NCBI GenBank assembly: GCA_019638705.1
Contig: JAHBTI010000001.1
Span: 62,001 to 126,000 of the forward strand
Direction: 5' to 3'
From: Bacteroidota bacterium
GTDB lineage: Bacteria; Bacteroidota; Bacteroidia; B-17B0; Aurantibacillaceae
DNA length: 64,000 nt
Shown: positions 9,922 to 19,212 of the stretch, piece after piece
How the letters are laid out: each line of letters starts with the position of its first letter
Position numbering within the stretch: the stretch's first letter is position 1
The notes under the pieces: generated by a model
Seen by the model: the letters and a program-made list of their open reading frames with translations, nothing else
What the model was told of the DNA's origin: nothing
Database searches by the model: none
Translations under genes and position numbers: made by a program

Positions 9922-10935
9922 TTAACCCTTCCCCCTCAACTTTTTAATATCCTCTTCAATCTCTTTTAAGCTTTGTTCTTTTTCTATGGCTTTTTGCGTT
10001 TCGCGGTATTTTTCAAATTCTTCTTCCGATTTTTTCAGAGCCATATCGTGGCTTATTTTTCCTGCGTGGGTTAAAAGCTCTCTGCTGTTCAGTTGCAAAA
10101 TGCTGTCTAAGCGCGCTGTCCAGTCTTTCATATACATGGGTGTGTGTTGCTGCGCCATAGTTTCGGCAAAGGCAAGATATTGTTCCACCAACAAACCGAG
10201 CAATTTCATTTCGTCTTCGTTCAAATAATTTTTGGCAATGCTTACATCAGATTTTTTAATGCTCTGCGGAATTTTCTTGTCATACGATTGCATTCCCAAA
10301 AGAGGCAAGGTTGCGTCCACGCGCCTGTAAACCAACTCGGCGGCAGTTTGTTCGCTTATAGCCCACAGCAATTTATTTTGCACCACTTTAAAAAACTCAA
10401 TCGTTTTTTCGTCTTTGGGATTGTAGTCAATGCTTGTAGTATAAATGTCTTTTATTTTTTGGTAGAAAAAGCGTTCCGACAAACGTATTTCACGAATGCG
10501 CTCTTGCAACTCGTTAAAATAATTCATGGAATTGCCCGATTTAAAACGCTCATCGTTCAGCGCAAAACCTTTAATGATGTATTCTTTCAGGCGTTGCGTA
10601 GCCCAAATACGAAACTGCGTTCCCTGCGGGGATTTTACACGATAACCAACGGAAATGATAACATCTAAGTTGTAGTGTTTTACATCTTTTTCCTGTGTTT
10701 TTCCTTCAATAGCACCATGTTGAGTGGTTCGTCGGAAATTCCGACACACCACTTTTTCGTTCAATTCATTCTCTTGAAACACATTAAGAATATGTTCCGT
10801 AATGGTGCTTCTGCCTTTCCCAAAAAGTGTTGCCATTTGGTCTTGCGTGAGCCAAACAGTTTCTTCTTCCAAGCGTACATCTATTTTAATCTTGCCGTCT
10901 TGGTTTTGGTAAATGAGTATTTCGCTGCCGTTCAT
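9922..10935 (-). CDS. rhuM: RhuM family protein
   Basis: The 337-residue protein matches the RhuM ('virulence protein RhuM') family. The N-terminal half holds a helix-turn-helix-like block (TVWLTQDQMATLFGKGRSTI) and the conserved DVIISVGYRV and GTQFRIWATQRLKEYI phrases. The C-terminal part is Glu/Lys-rich and probably helical. RhuM genes often sit inside type I restriction-modification operons, and the gene next door encodes a HARE-HTH protein of the same habitat, but no hsd genes are present. Its biochemical function is not established. The two genes converge, so they are not one operon. Confidence 0.85.
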   Translation of the reverse strand: MNGSEILIYQNQDGKIKIDVRLEEETVWLTQDQMATLFGKGRSTITEHILNVFQENELNEKVVCRNFRRTTQHGAIEGKTQEKDVKHYNLDVIISVGYRVKSPQGTQFRIWATQRLKEYIIKGFALNDERFKSGNSMNYFNELQERIREIRLSERFFYQKIKDIYTTSIDYNPKDEKTIEFFKVVQNKLLWAISEQTAAELVYRRVDATLPLLGMQSYDKKIPQSIKKSDVSIAKNYLNEDEMKLLGLLVEQYLAFAETMAQQHTPMYMKDWTARLDSILQLNSRELLTHAGKISHDMALKKSEEEFEKYRETQKAIEKEQSLKEIEEDIKKLRGKG

Positions 10936-10990
10936 TATGTGGCAATTTATAAAAAATTACTGAGAAGATTTTTGAGGAGATTAAAAAAAA

Positions 10991-11022
10991 ATCTGTGTTC
11001 TCTGCGCCTCTGTGGTGAAGAA
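10991..11022. repeat. Interspersed repeat family D, copy 2 (reverse orientation)
   Basis: TGTTCTCTGCGCCTCTGTGG is the reverse-strand form of the CACAGAGGCACAGAG repeat. It lies between the rhuM start and the VOC gene stop. Confidence 0.7.
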
Positions 11023-12087
11023 CTAAACCTTCTTTCTGTTCAACGCCAAAGCCTTTAACATCCACGTTGGCAAAGCTTTTTCAGGAGCACGTTTGCGCAA
11101 ATCCAAATACCAACCGAATTTTTTCATAATCGGAATTTTTTTGGTTTCAACAAATTCTATCAATGCGCCGTCAGGGTCTTCAATGTAAGTAAAATGCCCT
11201 GCTGCTTCGCCCATTTCAAAACTGCTTCCGCCGTCAACCGTGAATGGGTGTCCTGCCGCTTCGCACTTGGCTTTTAAGGCAGCCATGTTTTTAATGTCAA
11301 AGCAGAGATGAATAAAACCCAAATCGCCCCACAAACGGTTTTCAAAAATTTTGCGCGGCGTGTAATTTTTTGCTTCAATCAATTCAATGTAACTTTTACC
11401 TAACAATTTTGAGAACGAACCAACACGTTCTTTGCTGTGCGTGAGTATGGCGCGTTTCGCGGAAACATTTCCATTTGGCAAAGCAGCCAAATCGCTGTAA
11501 GCATTTTCTTCGCCTTTGTAAAGTATTTGGTCGTAACCTAAAATGTCGGCATAAAATTTTATGGAGCGCTCCAAATTTGTTACGCCGATTATCATTCCCA
11601 CAGGCCCGCCCGTTTCTTTCAATCCTTTGCCAAACCAAACGTTGTCTTCAATTACTTCAAACAAATTGCCGAATGGGTCTTCCACAAAAAAATGTTTTTT
11701 GCCTGTTGGCGGGGTGCTAATTTCACCCAACATTTTTACTTGTTTAGATTTTAAAAATTGAAACGAAGCATTAATATTTTCTGTTTTTATTTTGGCGCAA
11801 TACAAACCTAAATCGCCCAATTGCGGCTGAAACGCGGGCGGTTGCGGCACACGACTTGTGTATTGCCAAATTTCAAAACCTCCGCCGCCTTTCATGTTGA
11901 TTGCTAAAATGGCGTGACGTGCGTGCGGTTTTCCGTCGGTGTAAGGCAACATTAATTCTGCCATAGCGGCTTCTTCAAAAATGGGAATATCCATTCCGAA
12001 ATTTTGGTTATACCATTTAAAACCCGCGTGAACATTGGCAACACCGATGCCCACTTGCTGTATGCCTGAAATAATGTAATTGCTCAT
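11023..12087 (-). CDS. Double-VOC-domain protein (glyoxalase/dioxygenase superfamily)
   Basis: The 354 residues form two vicinal-oxygen-chelate halves. The first (about residues 5-145) begins GIQQVGIGVANVHAGFKWY and ends FVEDPFGNLFEVIED. The second (about 155-320) begins GPVGMIIGVTNLERSIKFY and ends YIEDPDGALIEFVET. The closing E in both FGNLFEVIE and DGALIEFVE sits where VOC proteins place a metal ligand. The two-domain build recalls ring-cleaving dioxygenases and 4-hydroxyphenylpyruvate dioxygenase-like proteins, but the substrate is not evident. The next gene, kbl, is divergent, so no pathway link is implied. Confidence 0.8.
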   Translation of the reverse strand: MSNYIISGIQQVGIGVANVHAGFKWYNQNFGMDIPIFEEAAMAELMLPYTDGKPHARHAILAINMKGGGGFEIWQYTSRVPQPPAFQPQLGDLGLYCAKIKTENINASFQFLKSKQVKMLGEISTPPTGKKHFFVEDPFGNLFEVIEDNVWFGKGLKETGGPVGMIIGVTNLERSIKFYADILGYDQILYKGEENAYSDLAALPNGNVSAKRAILTHSKERVGSFSKLLGKSYIELIEAKNYTPRKIFENRLWGDLGFIHLCFDIKNMAALKAKCEAAGHPFTVDGGSSFEMGEAAGHFTYIEDPDGALIEFVETKKIPIMKKFGWYLDLRKRAPEKALPTWMLKALALNRKKV

Positions 12088-12110
12088 AAGGATGCAAAAA
12101 TAAAAAAGTA

Positions 12111-12190
12111 AAATTGAACATTGATAATTTTACATTGAACAAGTTTTACAGTACATTTTCAATGATACTTGTTCAATTATCAATGTTACT
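12111..12190. repeat. Interspersed palindromic repeat family C, copy 1
   Basis: About 80 bp begin AATTGAACATTGATAATTTT and end CTTGTTCAATTATCAATGTT. The two ends are inverted copies of each other and can fold into a long hairpin. Two relatives lie at 40881-40966 and 41901-41965. This copy occupies the gap between the divergent VOC and kbl genes and may overlap their promoters. Confidence 0.8.
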
Positions 12191-12235
12191 TTATAAAAGC
12201 AAACATTTATCTTTACCCGAAAATTTTAAAACATT

Positions 12236-13423
12236 ATGTACGGACAATTACAACAGCAGCTTCAAAACACTTTAGCTGAAATAGAACAAAACGGTTTGTT
12301 TAAACGCGAGCGCGTAATTACTACGCCCATGGACGCGGTGGTGAAAGTAAACGGCAAAGATGTTATAATCTTTTGCGCGAATAATTATTTGGGTTTGTCA
12401 AGCCACCCGAAAGTGATTGAGGGAGCTAAAAAGGCGTTAGATACTCACGGTTTCGGCATGAGCAGCGTGCGTTTTATTTGCGGCACGCAGGACAATCATA
12501 AAACGTTGGAACAAAAAATTTCCAAATTTTTGGGAACGGAAGACACCATTTTGTATGCCGCAGCTTTTGATGCAAACGGCGGCGTGTTTGAGCCTTTGTT
12601 TGACGAAAACGATGCCATTATCAGCGATGAATTAAATCACGCGAGTATTATTGACGGCGTGCGTTTGTGCAAAGCGCAACGTTACCGCTACAAAAATTGC
12701 GACATGGCAGATTTGGAAGAGCAACTGAAAAAATCGCAGGCGCAACGTCATCGCATTATTGTAACCGACGGCGTGTTTAGCATGGACGGCTTTGTTGCGC
12801 CATTGGATAAAATTTGCGACCTCGCCGAAAAATACAACGCTTTGGTAATGGTGGACGAAAGCCACGCCACTGGCTTCATCGGCAAAACAGGGCGCGGAAC
12901 TATTGAAGCAAAAAACGTCATGGGGCGCGTGGATATTATTACCGGAACTTTGGGCAAGGCTTTAGGCGGCGCAATGGGCGGCTTCACCAGCGGAAGAAAA
13001 GAAATTATTGAATTGTTGCGCCAGCGTTCACGTCCGTATTTGTTCAGCAACTCCTTGTCGCCTGTGATTGTGGGCGCGAGCATTGCGGTATTTGATATGC
13101 TGACCGAAACGACAGAATTGCGCGACAAATTGGAATGGAACGTTAATTACTTTAAAAAAGGAATTAAAAGCGCAGGGCTTGATATTCGTGAGGGCGACAG
13201 CGCGATTGTTCCCGTGATGTTGTATGATGCAAAATTATCTCAAACCTTTGCAGATAAATTATTGCAAGAGGGAATTTATGTGATTGGGTTTTTCTTTCCT
13301 GTTGTGCCGAAAGACAAAGCGCGTATTCGTGTGCAATTAAGCGCAGCGCACGAAAAAGAACATTTGGATAAAGCGATTGCGGCGTTTGCGAAAGTGGGGA
13401 AAGAGTTGGGAGTGATTAAATGA
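12236..13423 (+). CDS. kbl: Glycine C-acetyltransferase (2-amino-3-ketobutyrate CoA ligase)
   Basis: This 395-residue PLP enzyme of the alpha-oxoamine synthase family cleaves 2-amino-3-ketobutyrate with CoA to glycine and acetyl-CoA in threonine breakdown. The PLP lysine lies in GTLGKALGG (Lys241). VDESHATGF supplies Asp207 and His210, and LNHASIIDG supplies His135. Length and motif spacing fit Kbl better than the related BioF and ALA synthase, though 8-amino-7-oxononanoate synthase is the main alternative. No threonine dehydrogenase gene is adjacent. Confidence 0.93.
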   Translation: MYGQLQQQLQNTLAEIEQNGLFKRERVITTPMDAVVKVNGKDVIIFCANNYLGLSSHPKVIEGAKKALDTHGFGMSSVRFICGTQDNHKTLEQKISKFLGTEDTILYAAAFDANGGVFEPLFDENDAIISDELNHASIIDGVRLCKAQRYRYKNCDMADLEEQLKKSQAQRHRIIVTDGVFSMDGFVAPLDKICDLAEKYNALVMVDESHATGFIGKTGRGTIEAKNVMGRVDIITGTLGKALGGAMGGFTSGRKEIIELLRQRSRPYLFSNSLSPVIVGASIAVFDMLTETTELRDKLEWNVNYFKKGIKSAGLDIREGDSAIVPVMLYDAKLSQTFADKLLQEGIYVIGFFFPVVPKDKARIRVQLSAAHEKEHLDKAIAAFAKVGKELGVIK

Positions 13424-13426
13424 TTT

Positions 13427-13470
13427 AAACACAGAGGCACGAAGACACAGAGTTTTTCCGTGTCTTCGTA
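13427..13470. repeat. Repeat family D, copy 3, forming a 10-bp hairpin behind kbl
   Basis: The copy starts ACACAGAGGCAC and includes the arms ACGAAGACAC (13439-13448) and GTGTCTTCGT (13460-13469), a perfect 10-bp inverted repeat. It may stop transcription from kbl, but no strong T-run follows, so the terminator role is uncertain. Confidence 0.6.
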
Positions 13471-13519
13471 TAACTTTAGTTTTTTACATTTGAGCAATAA
13501 TCTTAACAATAAAATATAT

Positions 13520-13918
13520 ATGAAAACAAACTATTTACTTATTGTGTTAATTTTGTGTGTATCGATTTCATGCAAAAAAGAGAAGAAGAGAATATGTAAC
13601 GTTTATGATGGCGATGTAGATTATGCTATTGGCACAATAACAAAGCTAAATTCAGCTCCTTTCAAGGCAACATATAATTATACTTATACTGTGAAAGGGA
13701 TAAGTTATTCGGGGAAAGAAAAAGCATATGGTATAGGGCAAGACGAAAGTCGTTTAATAGGAAAAAGCTATATTGTAGTTTACGAAACAAGCGATGCGGG
13801 TCAAAGCGACCTCAATTTTGATTACCCAGTTGATAATTCTGATTCTACGAAATTCAAGCAATTCATAAATGATTTTGCTAATAATCCACCAAAAGCTGAT
13901 TGGCCTAAATGTAAATAA
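13520..13918 (+). CDS. Small hypothetical lipoprotein
   Basis: From the ATG at 13520 the protein has 132 residues and begins with a short signal peptide, MKTNYLLIVLILCVSISCKK, whose Cys is followed by a Lys/Glu-rich stretch. An upstream in-frame start at 13460 would spoil the signal peptide, so I prefer 13520. The mature part contains YNYTYTVKGISYSGKE, resembling the DUF3592-like 'can be any length' beta proteins, but I do not recognise a family with confidence. It is probably anchored in the cell envelope. Confidence 0.7.
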   Translation: MKTNYLLIVLILCVSISCKKEKKRICNVYDGDVDYAIGTITKLNSAPFKATYNYTYTVKGISYSGKEKAYGIGQDESRLIGKSYIVVYETSDAGQSDLNFDYPVDNSDSTKFKQFINDFANNPPKADWPKCK

Positions 13919-13957
13919 CTGAGTTTTTCCGCTTAACCTCGTTTACAAACGAGATGT

Positions 13958-14227
13958 TTATTTTTCGTAATGTCCTTTCGCAGAATGTATCACCACAACG
14001 TTTTCCAAAACTTCATAAACAAGGCGGTGTTCGTGGTTTATTCTGCGCGACCAAAATCCCGAAAGTCCGTATTTTAATGCTTCGGGTTTGCCTGTGCCTG
14101 AAAAAGGTTGTTCGGTAATTTCTTCCAACAAAACGTGTAGTTTTTTCAATACAACTTTGTTGCCCGATTTTTTATGAAAATCAATATCGTTGTTAGCTTG
14201 TTTGGTAAAGTCTAAACGATAACTCAT
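13958..14227 (-). CDS. yoeB: YoeB/Txe-type ribosome-dependent mRNA interferase toxin
   Basis: The 89-residue protein carries the conserved YoeB block GTGKPEALKYGLSGFWSRR, then INHEHRLVYEV and a C-terminal SAKGHY. These contain the Glu, Arg, His and C-terminal His-Tyr residues used for mRNA cleavage on the ribosome. Its start codon overlaps the stop of the upstream antitoxin by 4 bp (ATGA), the usual arrangement for a translationally coupled type II toxin-antitoxin pair. All residues expected of an active toxin appear to be present. Confidence 0.92.
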   Translation of the reverse strand: MSYRLDFTKQANNDIDFHKKSGNKVVLKKLHVLLEEITEQPFSGTGKPEALKYGLSGFWSRRINHEHRLVYEVLENVVVIHSAKGHYEK

Positions 14228-14448
14228 TCCAATCCCAAAAAGTTTTTAAGATTTTTCTTTTCAACGCTTACAAATTCTCCGTTTTCATGTTGCTGTTTGC
14301 TTTTGTGAATTTTAGCAACAAAATCAGGATTGTATTCTTTCTCTTTTGAAACCTCAAACTTGATTTTAAGAGCCTGCATAAAGGCTTTTAAAGCACTAAC
14401 TTGTTCCGTAGTTTGCGGGTGAGCAATAAATATATCTTGAGTTCTCAT
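14224..14448 (-). CDS. Antitoxin of the YoeB-type pair (DUF2683-like)
   Basis: This 74-residue protein precedes yoeB and overlaps it by 4 bp. It contains TTEQVSALKAFMQALKIKFE, resembling the DUF2683 antitoxin N-terminus found in Bacteroidota, and a Lys-rich C-terminus (SKQQHENGEFVSVEKKNLKN) likely to wrap the toxin. It is not the Phd/YefM type more common beside YoeB. It is expected to neutralise the toxin and repress the operon; a TACTTTTG box lies just upstream. Confidence 0.8.
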   Translation of the reverse strand: MRTQDIFIAHPQTTEQVSALKAFMQALKIKFEVSKEKEYNPDFVAKIHKSKQQHENGEFVSVEKKNLKNFLGLE

Positions 14449-14465
14449 AAAGAAAATTGTAAATA

Positions 14466-14473
14466 CAAAAGTA
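14466..14473 (-). promoter_or_regulatory. -7 promoter box of the toxin-antitoxin operon
   Basis: The minus strand reads TACTTTTG, a perfect match to TAnnTTTG, about 18 bp before the antitoxin start. I do not see a clear TTTG box 19 bp further upstream. Confidence 0.45.
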
Positions 14474-14618
14474 GCAATTTAATTTAAAATTTAATTTGTC
14501 CACGTTTGCACAACGTTTCCCAAAACTTCTCCCTCTTTTTCAACAGTCCAAAACTCAAGCCTTGTCTTTTTGTAACTTCAAAATCTTAAATCTCATTTCA
14601 TAAAATCTTAAATAAAAA

Positions 14619-17600
14619 ATGTTTTTAATTTTTGATACCGAAACCACAGGGTTGCCCCGCGATTACAAAGCACCGCTTACCGATTTTGATAACTGGCCCC
14701 GCATGGTGCAAATTGCCTGGCAGTTGCACGACAAAACAGGAAAATTGCTTCATCACGACAGCATTATTATAAAACCCGAAGGATACACCATTCCGTATAA
14801 TGCCGCGCAAATTCATGGTATCAACACAGAGCGCGCCAATGCCGAAGGAAAAAATCTGAAAGAAGTGTTGCAGCAGTTTATTGAGATTGTAAACCAAACA
14901 ACTTATTTGTGCGGACACAACATTACGTTTGATAAAAACATTATCGGCGCTGAATTTTTGCGTTGCGGTTTGCCAAATGTGTTTGAAAACAAACAAACCA
15001 TTGATACCATAAACGAGCAAACAACTAATTTTTGTGCACTTCCCGGCGGCAAAGGCGGAAAATATAAATATCCGAACTTAACGGAATTATATTCAAAACT
15101 TTTCAATTCAAAATTTGAAGAAGCACACAACGCTGCCTTTGACGTACAAGCCACTTCGCGTGTGTTTTTTGAAATCATTAAACGGGGCATTACCAAAATA
15201 AGCGAACTTTCGTCCGAAGAAGCCGCAGCCATTAATTACGAAGATGTTGATTTATCGGAATTACTTGCGAATGAAAAGAAACTGAAAGAAGAAGCAAGTC
15301 GTAGGTCGCAAGAATTAAGTCGTAAGCCCGAAGATACAAGTTCAGTCTCCTCCCCTTCGGGGAGGTCGGGTGGGGCTTTCTCTCACCTCCACAACCACTC
15401 CCAATTCTCCGTTCTTCAATCTGTGAGCGACATTAACGACATGGTGAAGAAAGCCGCCGATTACAATATGCCCGCGCTTGCCTTGACTGACCACGAAAAT
15501 ATGTACGGTGCGTTTTTATTTTGGCAAGCGATTGAGAAGCAAAATAAATCCATTAAAGCACACAACGAAGCCATTGATAAAGGCGACCCTTCGGCTATTG
15601 CTCAGGGTTTACAAAGGAAAAACGAGTTGAAATGCATCATCGGTTGCGAATTGTATGTAACCAAAGACCACAAAGACAAAAGCAAGCAAGACAATGGTTT
15701 CAGCATTCCGTTTTTGGCGAAGAACAAAAAAGGCTACGAAAATTTATCCAAGTTAAGTTCCATTGGTTTGATTGACGGAAAATATTATGTGGCGCGCATT
15801 GACAAAGATTTGTTGCTGCAATACAAAAATGATTTAATTGTAACGACGGGTTCTTTGTACGGCGAAATTCCGCATTTGATTTTAAATGTGGGCGAAGCGC
15901 AAGCCGAAGAAACTTTTTTGTGGTACAAAGAACAATTCGGCGAAGATTTTTATGTGGAGTTAAACAGACATAATCTTCCCGAAGAAGACCATGTGAATAC
16001 GGTCTTGTTGAACTTTGCAAAAAAACACAACGTAAAATATTTTGCCGCCAACAGCAATTATTATTTGGATAAAAAATCTTCCGAGTCGCACGACATTTTA
16101 TTGTGTGTAAAAGACGGAGAAAAAAAATCTACGCCTGTTGGTCGTGGGCGCGGCTTCCGCTATGGTTTGCCAAACCACGAATTTTATTTTAAGTCGCCGC
16201 AGGAAATGGCAGAGTTGTTTAAAGATTTGCCCGAAGCCCTTGACTGCACGCAAGAAATCGTTTCAAAAATAGAAGCCTTTAAATTAGGTCGTGATATTTT
16301 GTTGCCGAAATTTGAAATTGCACAAGATTTTATTTCAGCGCACGAAAACGAAATTCAACAATCTCACCAACGCATTATTTCCATAAAAGAAAAAACGTGG
16401 AAAGAAAAAAATCTCTCTGACGAAGCCGTTGAAAATGCAAAAAAAGAAATGCGCGTAATTGCCGAACAATTTGTTTACATGAGCGATTTAACGTGGAAAG
16501 GCGCGCACAAACGTTATCCCGATATATCGCCCGAAACAAAAGAACGTATTCAATTTGAATTGGAAACAATTGAACGCATGGGTTATCCCGGTTATTTTTT
16601 AATTGTGGCTGATTTCATTGCCAAAGCGCGTGAAATGGGCGTTTCCGTTGGTCCGGGTCGCGGCTCTGCGGCGGGTTCGGCTATTGCGTATTGTTTGTGG
16701 ATTACCAACGTTGACCCGATAAAATTTGATTTACTCTTTGAACGGTTTTTAAATCCCGACCGTATTTCCATGCCCGATATTGATATTGATTTTGACGACG
16801 AAGGGCGCGGAAAAGTGATTGAGTATGTGATTAACAAATATGGCAGCAATCAGGTGGCGCAAATTATTACTTACGGCACTATGGGCGGAAAGTCTGCAAT
16901 CAAAGATGCGGCGCGGGCTTTAGACCTGCCTTTGGAAAATGCCAATCAACTCACCAAAGCATTTCCCGAAAGTCCCGAAGCGGAATTGAAAAAGATTTTA
17001 AAGCAGGGCGGCATTGACGAAAAATATTTAGAGAAAGTAAAAGACAAACGCGAAGTCGTTGAACAATCATATAATTTCAGAAAGCTCGCCGAAGCAAACA
17101 CACCCGAAGCCGAAGTATTAAAACAAGCCGCTGAATTAGAGGGCTGCGTGCGAAACACAGGCATTCACGCTTGCGGTGTCATTATCACGCCCGACGATTT
17201 GGTGAAATTTGTTCCCGTTACCAAAGCAAAAGACAACGATATGTTGGTAACGCAATTTGACAACTCTGTGGCGGAAAGCGCGGGTTTGCTCAAAATGGAT
17301 TTTCTTGGTTTGCGCACGCTCACTATCATTAAAGATGCTTTGCGTTTCATCAAAGAAAATCACAACAAAGAAATTGACATTGATGCTATTCCTTTAGACG
17401 ATACGCTCACTTACGAATTATTTCAGCGCGGAGAAACCAACGGCATTTTTCAATATGAAAGTGCCGGAATGCAAAAATCGTTGAAAGAATTAAAACCCGA
17501 TGCTTTCAATGATTTGATTGCGATGAATGCCTTGTATCGCCCGGGACCATTGGCTTACATTCCGAGTTACATAAAACGCAAACACGGCATAGAGCCTGTA

Positions 17601-19100
17601 ACTTACGACTTGCAAGGCATGGATGAGTTTCTCTCCGAAACTTATGGCATCACCGTTTATCAGGAACAGGTAATGCGATTGTCGCAAAAGCTGGCAAACT
17701 TTACCAAAGGCGATGCCGATACTTTGCGTAAGGCAATGGGTAAAAAAGACCGCGCCACGCTTGACAAAATGAAAGGCAAGTTTATTGACAACTGCAAAGC
17801 AAACGGACACGACATTACCGTTGCCGAAAAAGTTTGGAAAGACTGGGAAGCTTTTGCGAGCTATGCGTTCAACAAATCGCACTCTACTTGTTATGCTTAT
17901 GTGGCGTATCAAACGGCGTATTTAAAAGCGCATTATCCGAGTGAGTTTATGGCTTCGGTTTTAAATCATTCGGGGAGCATTGATACTATTTCTTTCTTTA
18001 TGGAAGAATGTAAGCGCATGGGCATAAAAGTTTTGGGACCTGATGTGAACGAAGGTTTCGGAAAATTCAGCGTAGTGCCAAGCGGCGATATTCGTTTTGG
18101 AATGGCAAGCATTAAAGGTGTTGGCGAAAATGTAGTAAATGCTTTGGTGGAAGAACGCAATGCAAACGGAAAATTTGTTTCTGTTTTTGATTTGGCAGCA
18201 CGTTTGGATAACAAAGCCGTAAACAAAAAATCCATTGAAGGTTTGGCTTTGTCGGGTGCGTTTGACAGTTTTGAAAACATTCACCGCGCCATGTTTTTTA
18301 CTGCCGAAGCAGACGGAACAACGCTCACTGACCGCATGATAAAATACGGTAATCAAAAAAATCTGGGCAATGATACTTCGCAGGCAAGTTTGTTTGGCGA
18401 AGATGCGGTAGAAGTAAGCGAACCTCAGTTACCAAAAGTAGAAGCGTGGAACGCTTTGGAACAGCTGAACCGCGAAAAAGAAGTGGTTGGATTTTTCATC
18501 AGCGGGCATCCGCTTGACCCGTACAAAGTAATTTTGGAACATCGTTGCAATGCCAACTGCGCCCAACTGAAAGCGGGATTAGAACCCTTTAAAAACCGTG
18601 AAGTAATTTTTGGCGGCGTTGTTACAGCCATTGAACACCGCACAAGCAAAACAGGAAATCCGTTCGGAAAAATGGTGATTGAAGATTACGTTGGTTCACT
18701 TGAAATAATGTTGTTCGGAAGAGATTACACAAGCTACAAAGAGTTTATGATACAAGGTTTGTTTGTGTTTGTGCGTGCCCGCGTGCAAGACCGTTACAAT
18801 CAACCCGGCAGTTTGGAAATTAAGTTGAATAAAATTGAATTATTGGAAAGCGTGAAAGAAAATGCCTTCAACTCAATTAAACTGAAAGTAAAATTAAATC
18901 AGGTGAACGATACTTTAATTTCAACATTGGAAAACGTGATGAACACACACAGTGGCAAAAGCAGCATAGAATTTTATGTGGAAGACGAGGAACTGAAACA
19001 AAGCATTAAATTATTTTCCCGCAAAAACAAAGTAGCCATAGACAGCAGTTTTATTATGGAAATGGATAAATTGAGGGAAGTGGTGTATGAGTTGAATTGA
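14619..19100 (+). CDS. dnaE: DNA polymerase III alpha subunit with N-terminal proofreading exonuclease
   Basis: This is the 1493-residue replicative polymerase. Residues 1-200 are a DEDDh exonuclease: FDTETTGLP (Asp6, Glu8), HNITFDKN and HNAAFDVQ. A linker leads to the PHP domain starting HLHNHSQFS near 256. The polymerase core has GPGRGSAAGS and the catalytic aspartates in PDIDIDFDD near 719-727. Tandem HhH and OB-fold regions follow towards the C-terminus (KMVIEDYVGSLEIMLFG). Most bacteria supply the exonuclease as a separate DnaQ; the fused form is found in parts of the Bacteroidota. The linker near residues 244-254 contains an in-frame GC-rich palindromic element read as SSPSGRSGGAF. PHP metal residues look intact. 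Confidence 0.95.
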   Translation: MFLIFDTETTGLPRDYKAPLTDFDNWPRMVQIAWQLHDKTGKLLHHDSIIIKPEGYTIPYNAAQIHGINTERANAEGKNLKEVLQQFIEIVNQTTYLCGHNITFDKNIIGAEFLRCGLPNVFENKQTIDTINEQTTNFCALPGGKGGKYKYPNLTELYSKLFNSKFEEAHNAAFDVQATSRVFFEIIKRGITKISELSSEEAAAINYEDVDLSELLANEKKLKEEASRRSQELSRKPEDTSSVSSPSGRSGGAFSHLHNHSQFSVLQSVSDINDMVKKAADYNMPALALTDHENMYGAFLFWQAIEKQNKSIKAHNEAIDKGDPSAIAQGLQRKNELKCIIGCELYVTKDHKDKSKQDNGFSIPFLAKNKKGYENLSKLSSIGLIDGKYYVARIDKDLLLQYKNDLIVTTGSLYGEIPHLILNVGEAQAEETFLWYKEQFGEDFYVELNRHNLPEEDHVNTVLLNFAKKHNVKYFAANSNYYLDKKSSESHDILLCVKDGEKKSTPVGRGRGFRYGLPNHEFYFKSPQEMAELFKDLPEALDCTQEIVSKIEAFKLGRDILLPKFEIAQDFISAHENEIQQSHQRIISIKEKTWKEKNLSDEAVENAKKEMRVIAEQFVYMSDLTWKGAHKRYPDISPETKERIQFELETIERMGYPGYFLIVADFIAKAREMGVSVGPGRGSAAGSAIAYCLWITNVDPIKFDLLFERFLNPDRISMPDIDIDFDDEGRGKVIEYVINKYGSNQVAQIITYGTMGGKSAIKDAARALDLPLENANQLTKAFPESPEAELKKILKQGGIDEKYLEKVKDKREVVEQSYNFRKLAEANTPEAEVLKQAAELEGCVRNTGIHACGVIITPDDLVKFVPVTKAKDNDMLVTQFDNSVAESAGLLKMDFLGLRTLTIIKDALRFIKENHNKEIDIDAIPLDDTLTYELFQRGETNGIFQYESAGMQKSLKELKPDAFNDLIAMNALYRPGPLAYIPSYIKRKHGIEPVTYDLQGMDEFLSETYGITVYQEQVMRLSQKLANFTKGDADTLRKAMGKKDRATLDKMKGKFIDNCKANGHDITVAEKVWKDWEAFASYAFNKSHSTCYAYVAYQTAYLKAHYPSEFMASVLNHSGSIDTISFFMEECKRMGIKVLGPDVNEGFGKFSVVPSGDIRFGMASIKGVGENVVNALVEERNANGKFVSVFDLAARLDNKAVNKKSIEGLALSGAFDSFENIHRAMFFTAEADGTTLTDRMIKYGNQKNLGNDTSQASLFGEDAVEVSEPQLPKVEAWNALEQLNREKEVVGFFISGHPLDPYKVILEHRCNANCAQLKAGLEPFKNREVIFGGVVTAIEHRTSKTGNPFGKMVIEDYVGSLEIMLFGRDYTSYKEFMIQGLFVFVRARVQDRYNQPGSLEIKLNKIELLESVKENAFNSIKLKVKLNQVNDTLISTLENVMNTHSGKSSIEFYVEDEELKQSIKLFSRKNKVAIDSSFIMEMDKLREVVYELN
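15348..15379 (+). repeat. Family A GC-rich palindromic half-element inside dnaE
   Basis: CTCCCCTTCGGGGAGG is followed by TCGGGTGGGGCTTT. This is the same as the right half of the 75-bp element in leuS and is read in frame as SSPSGRSGGAF. It lies in the linker between the exonuclease and PHP domains, where an insertion is least harmful. Confidence 0.85.
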
Positions 19101-19212
19101 GGGATTAAATGTTAAGGATATTATTTGTAAACAATATTGTTTATTGATTTGAACTAAATTCACAAGTAATGAAAGTTGTGTATGTTTGTTTGTTAGCGGT
19201 AATTTTAAATAT

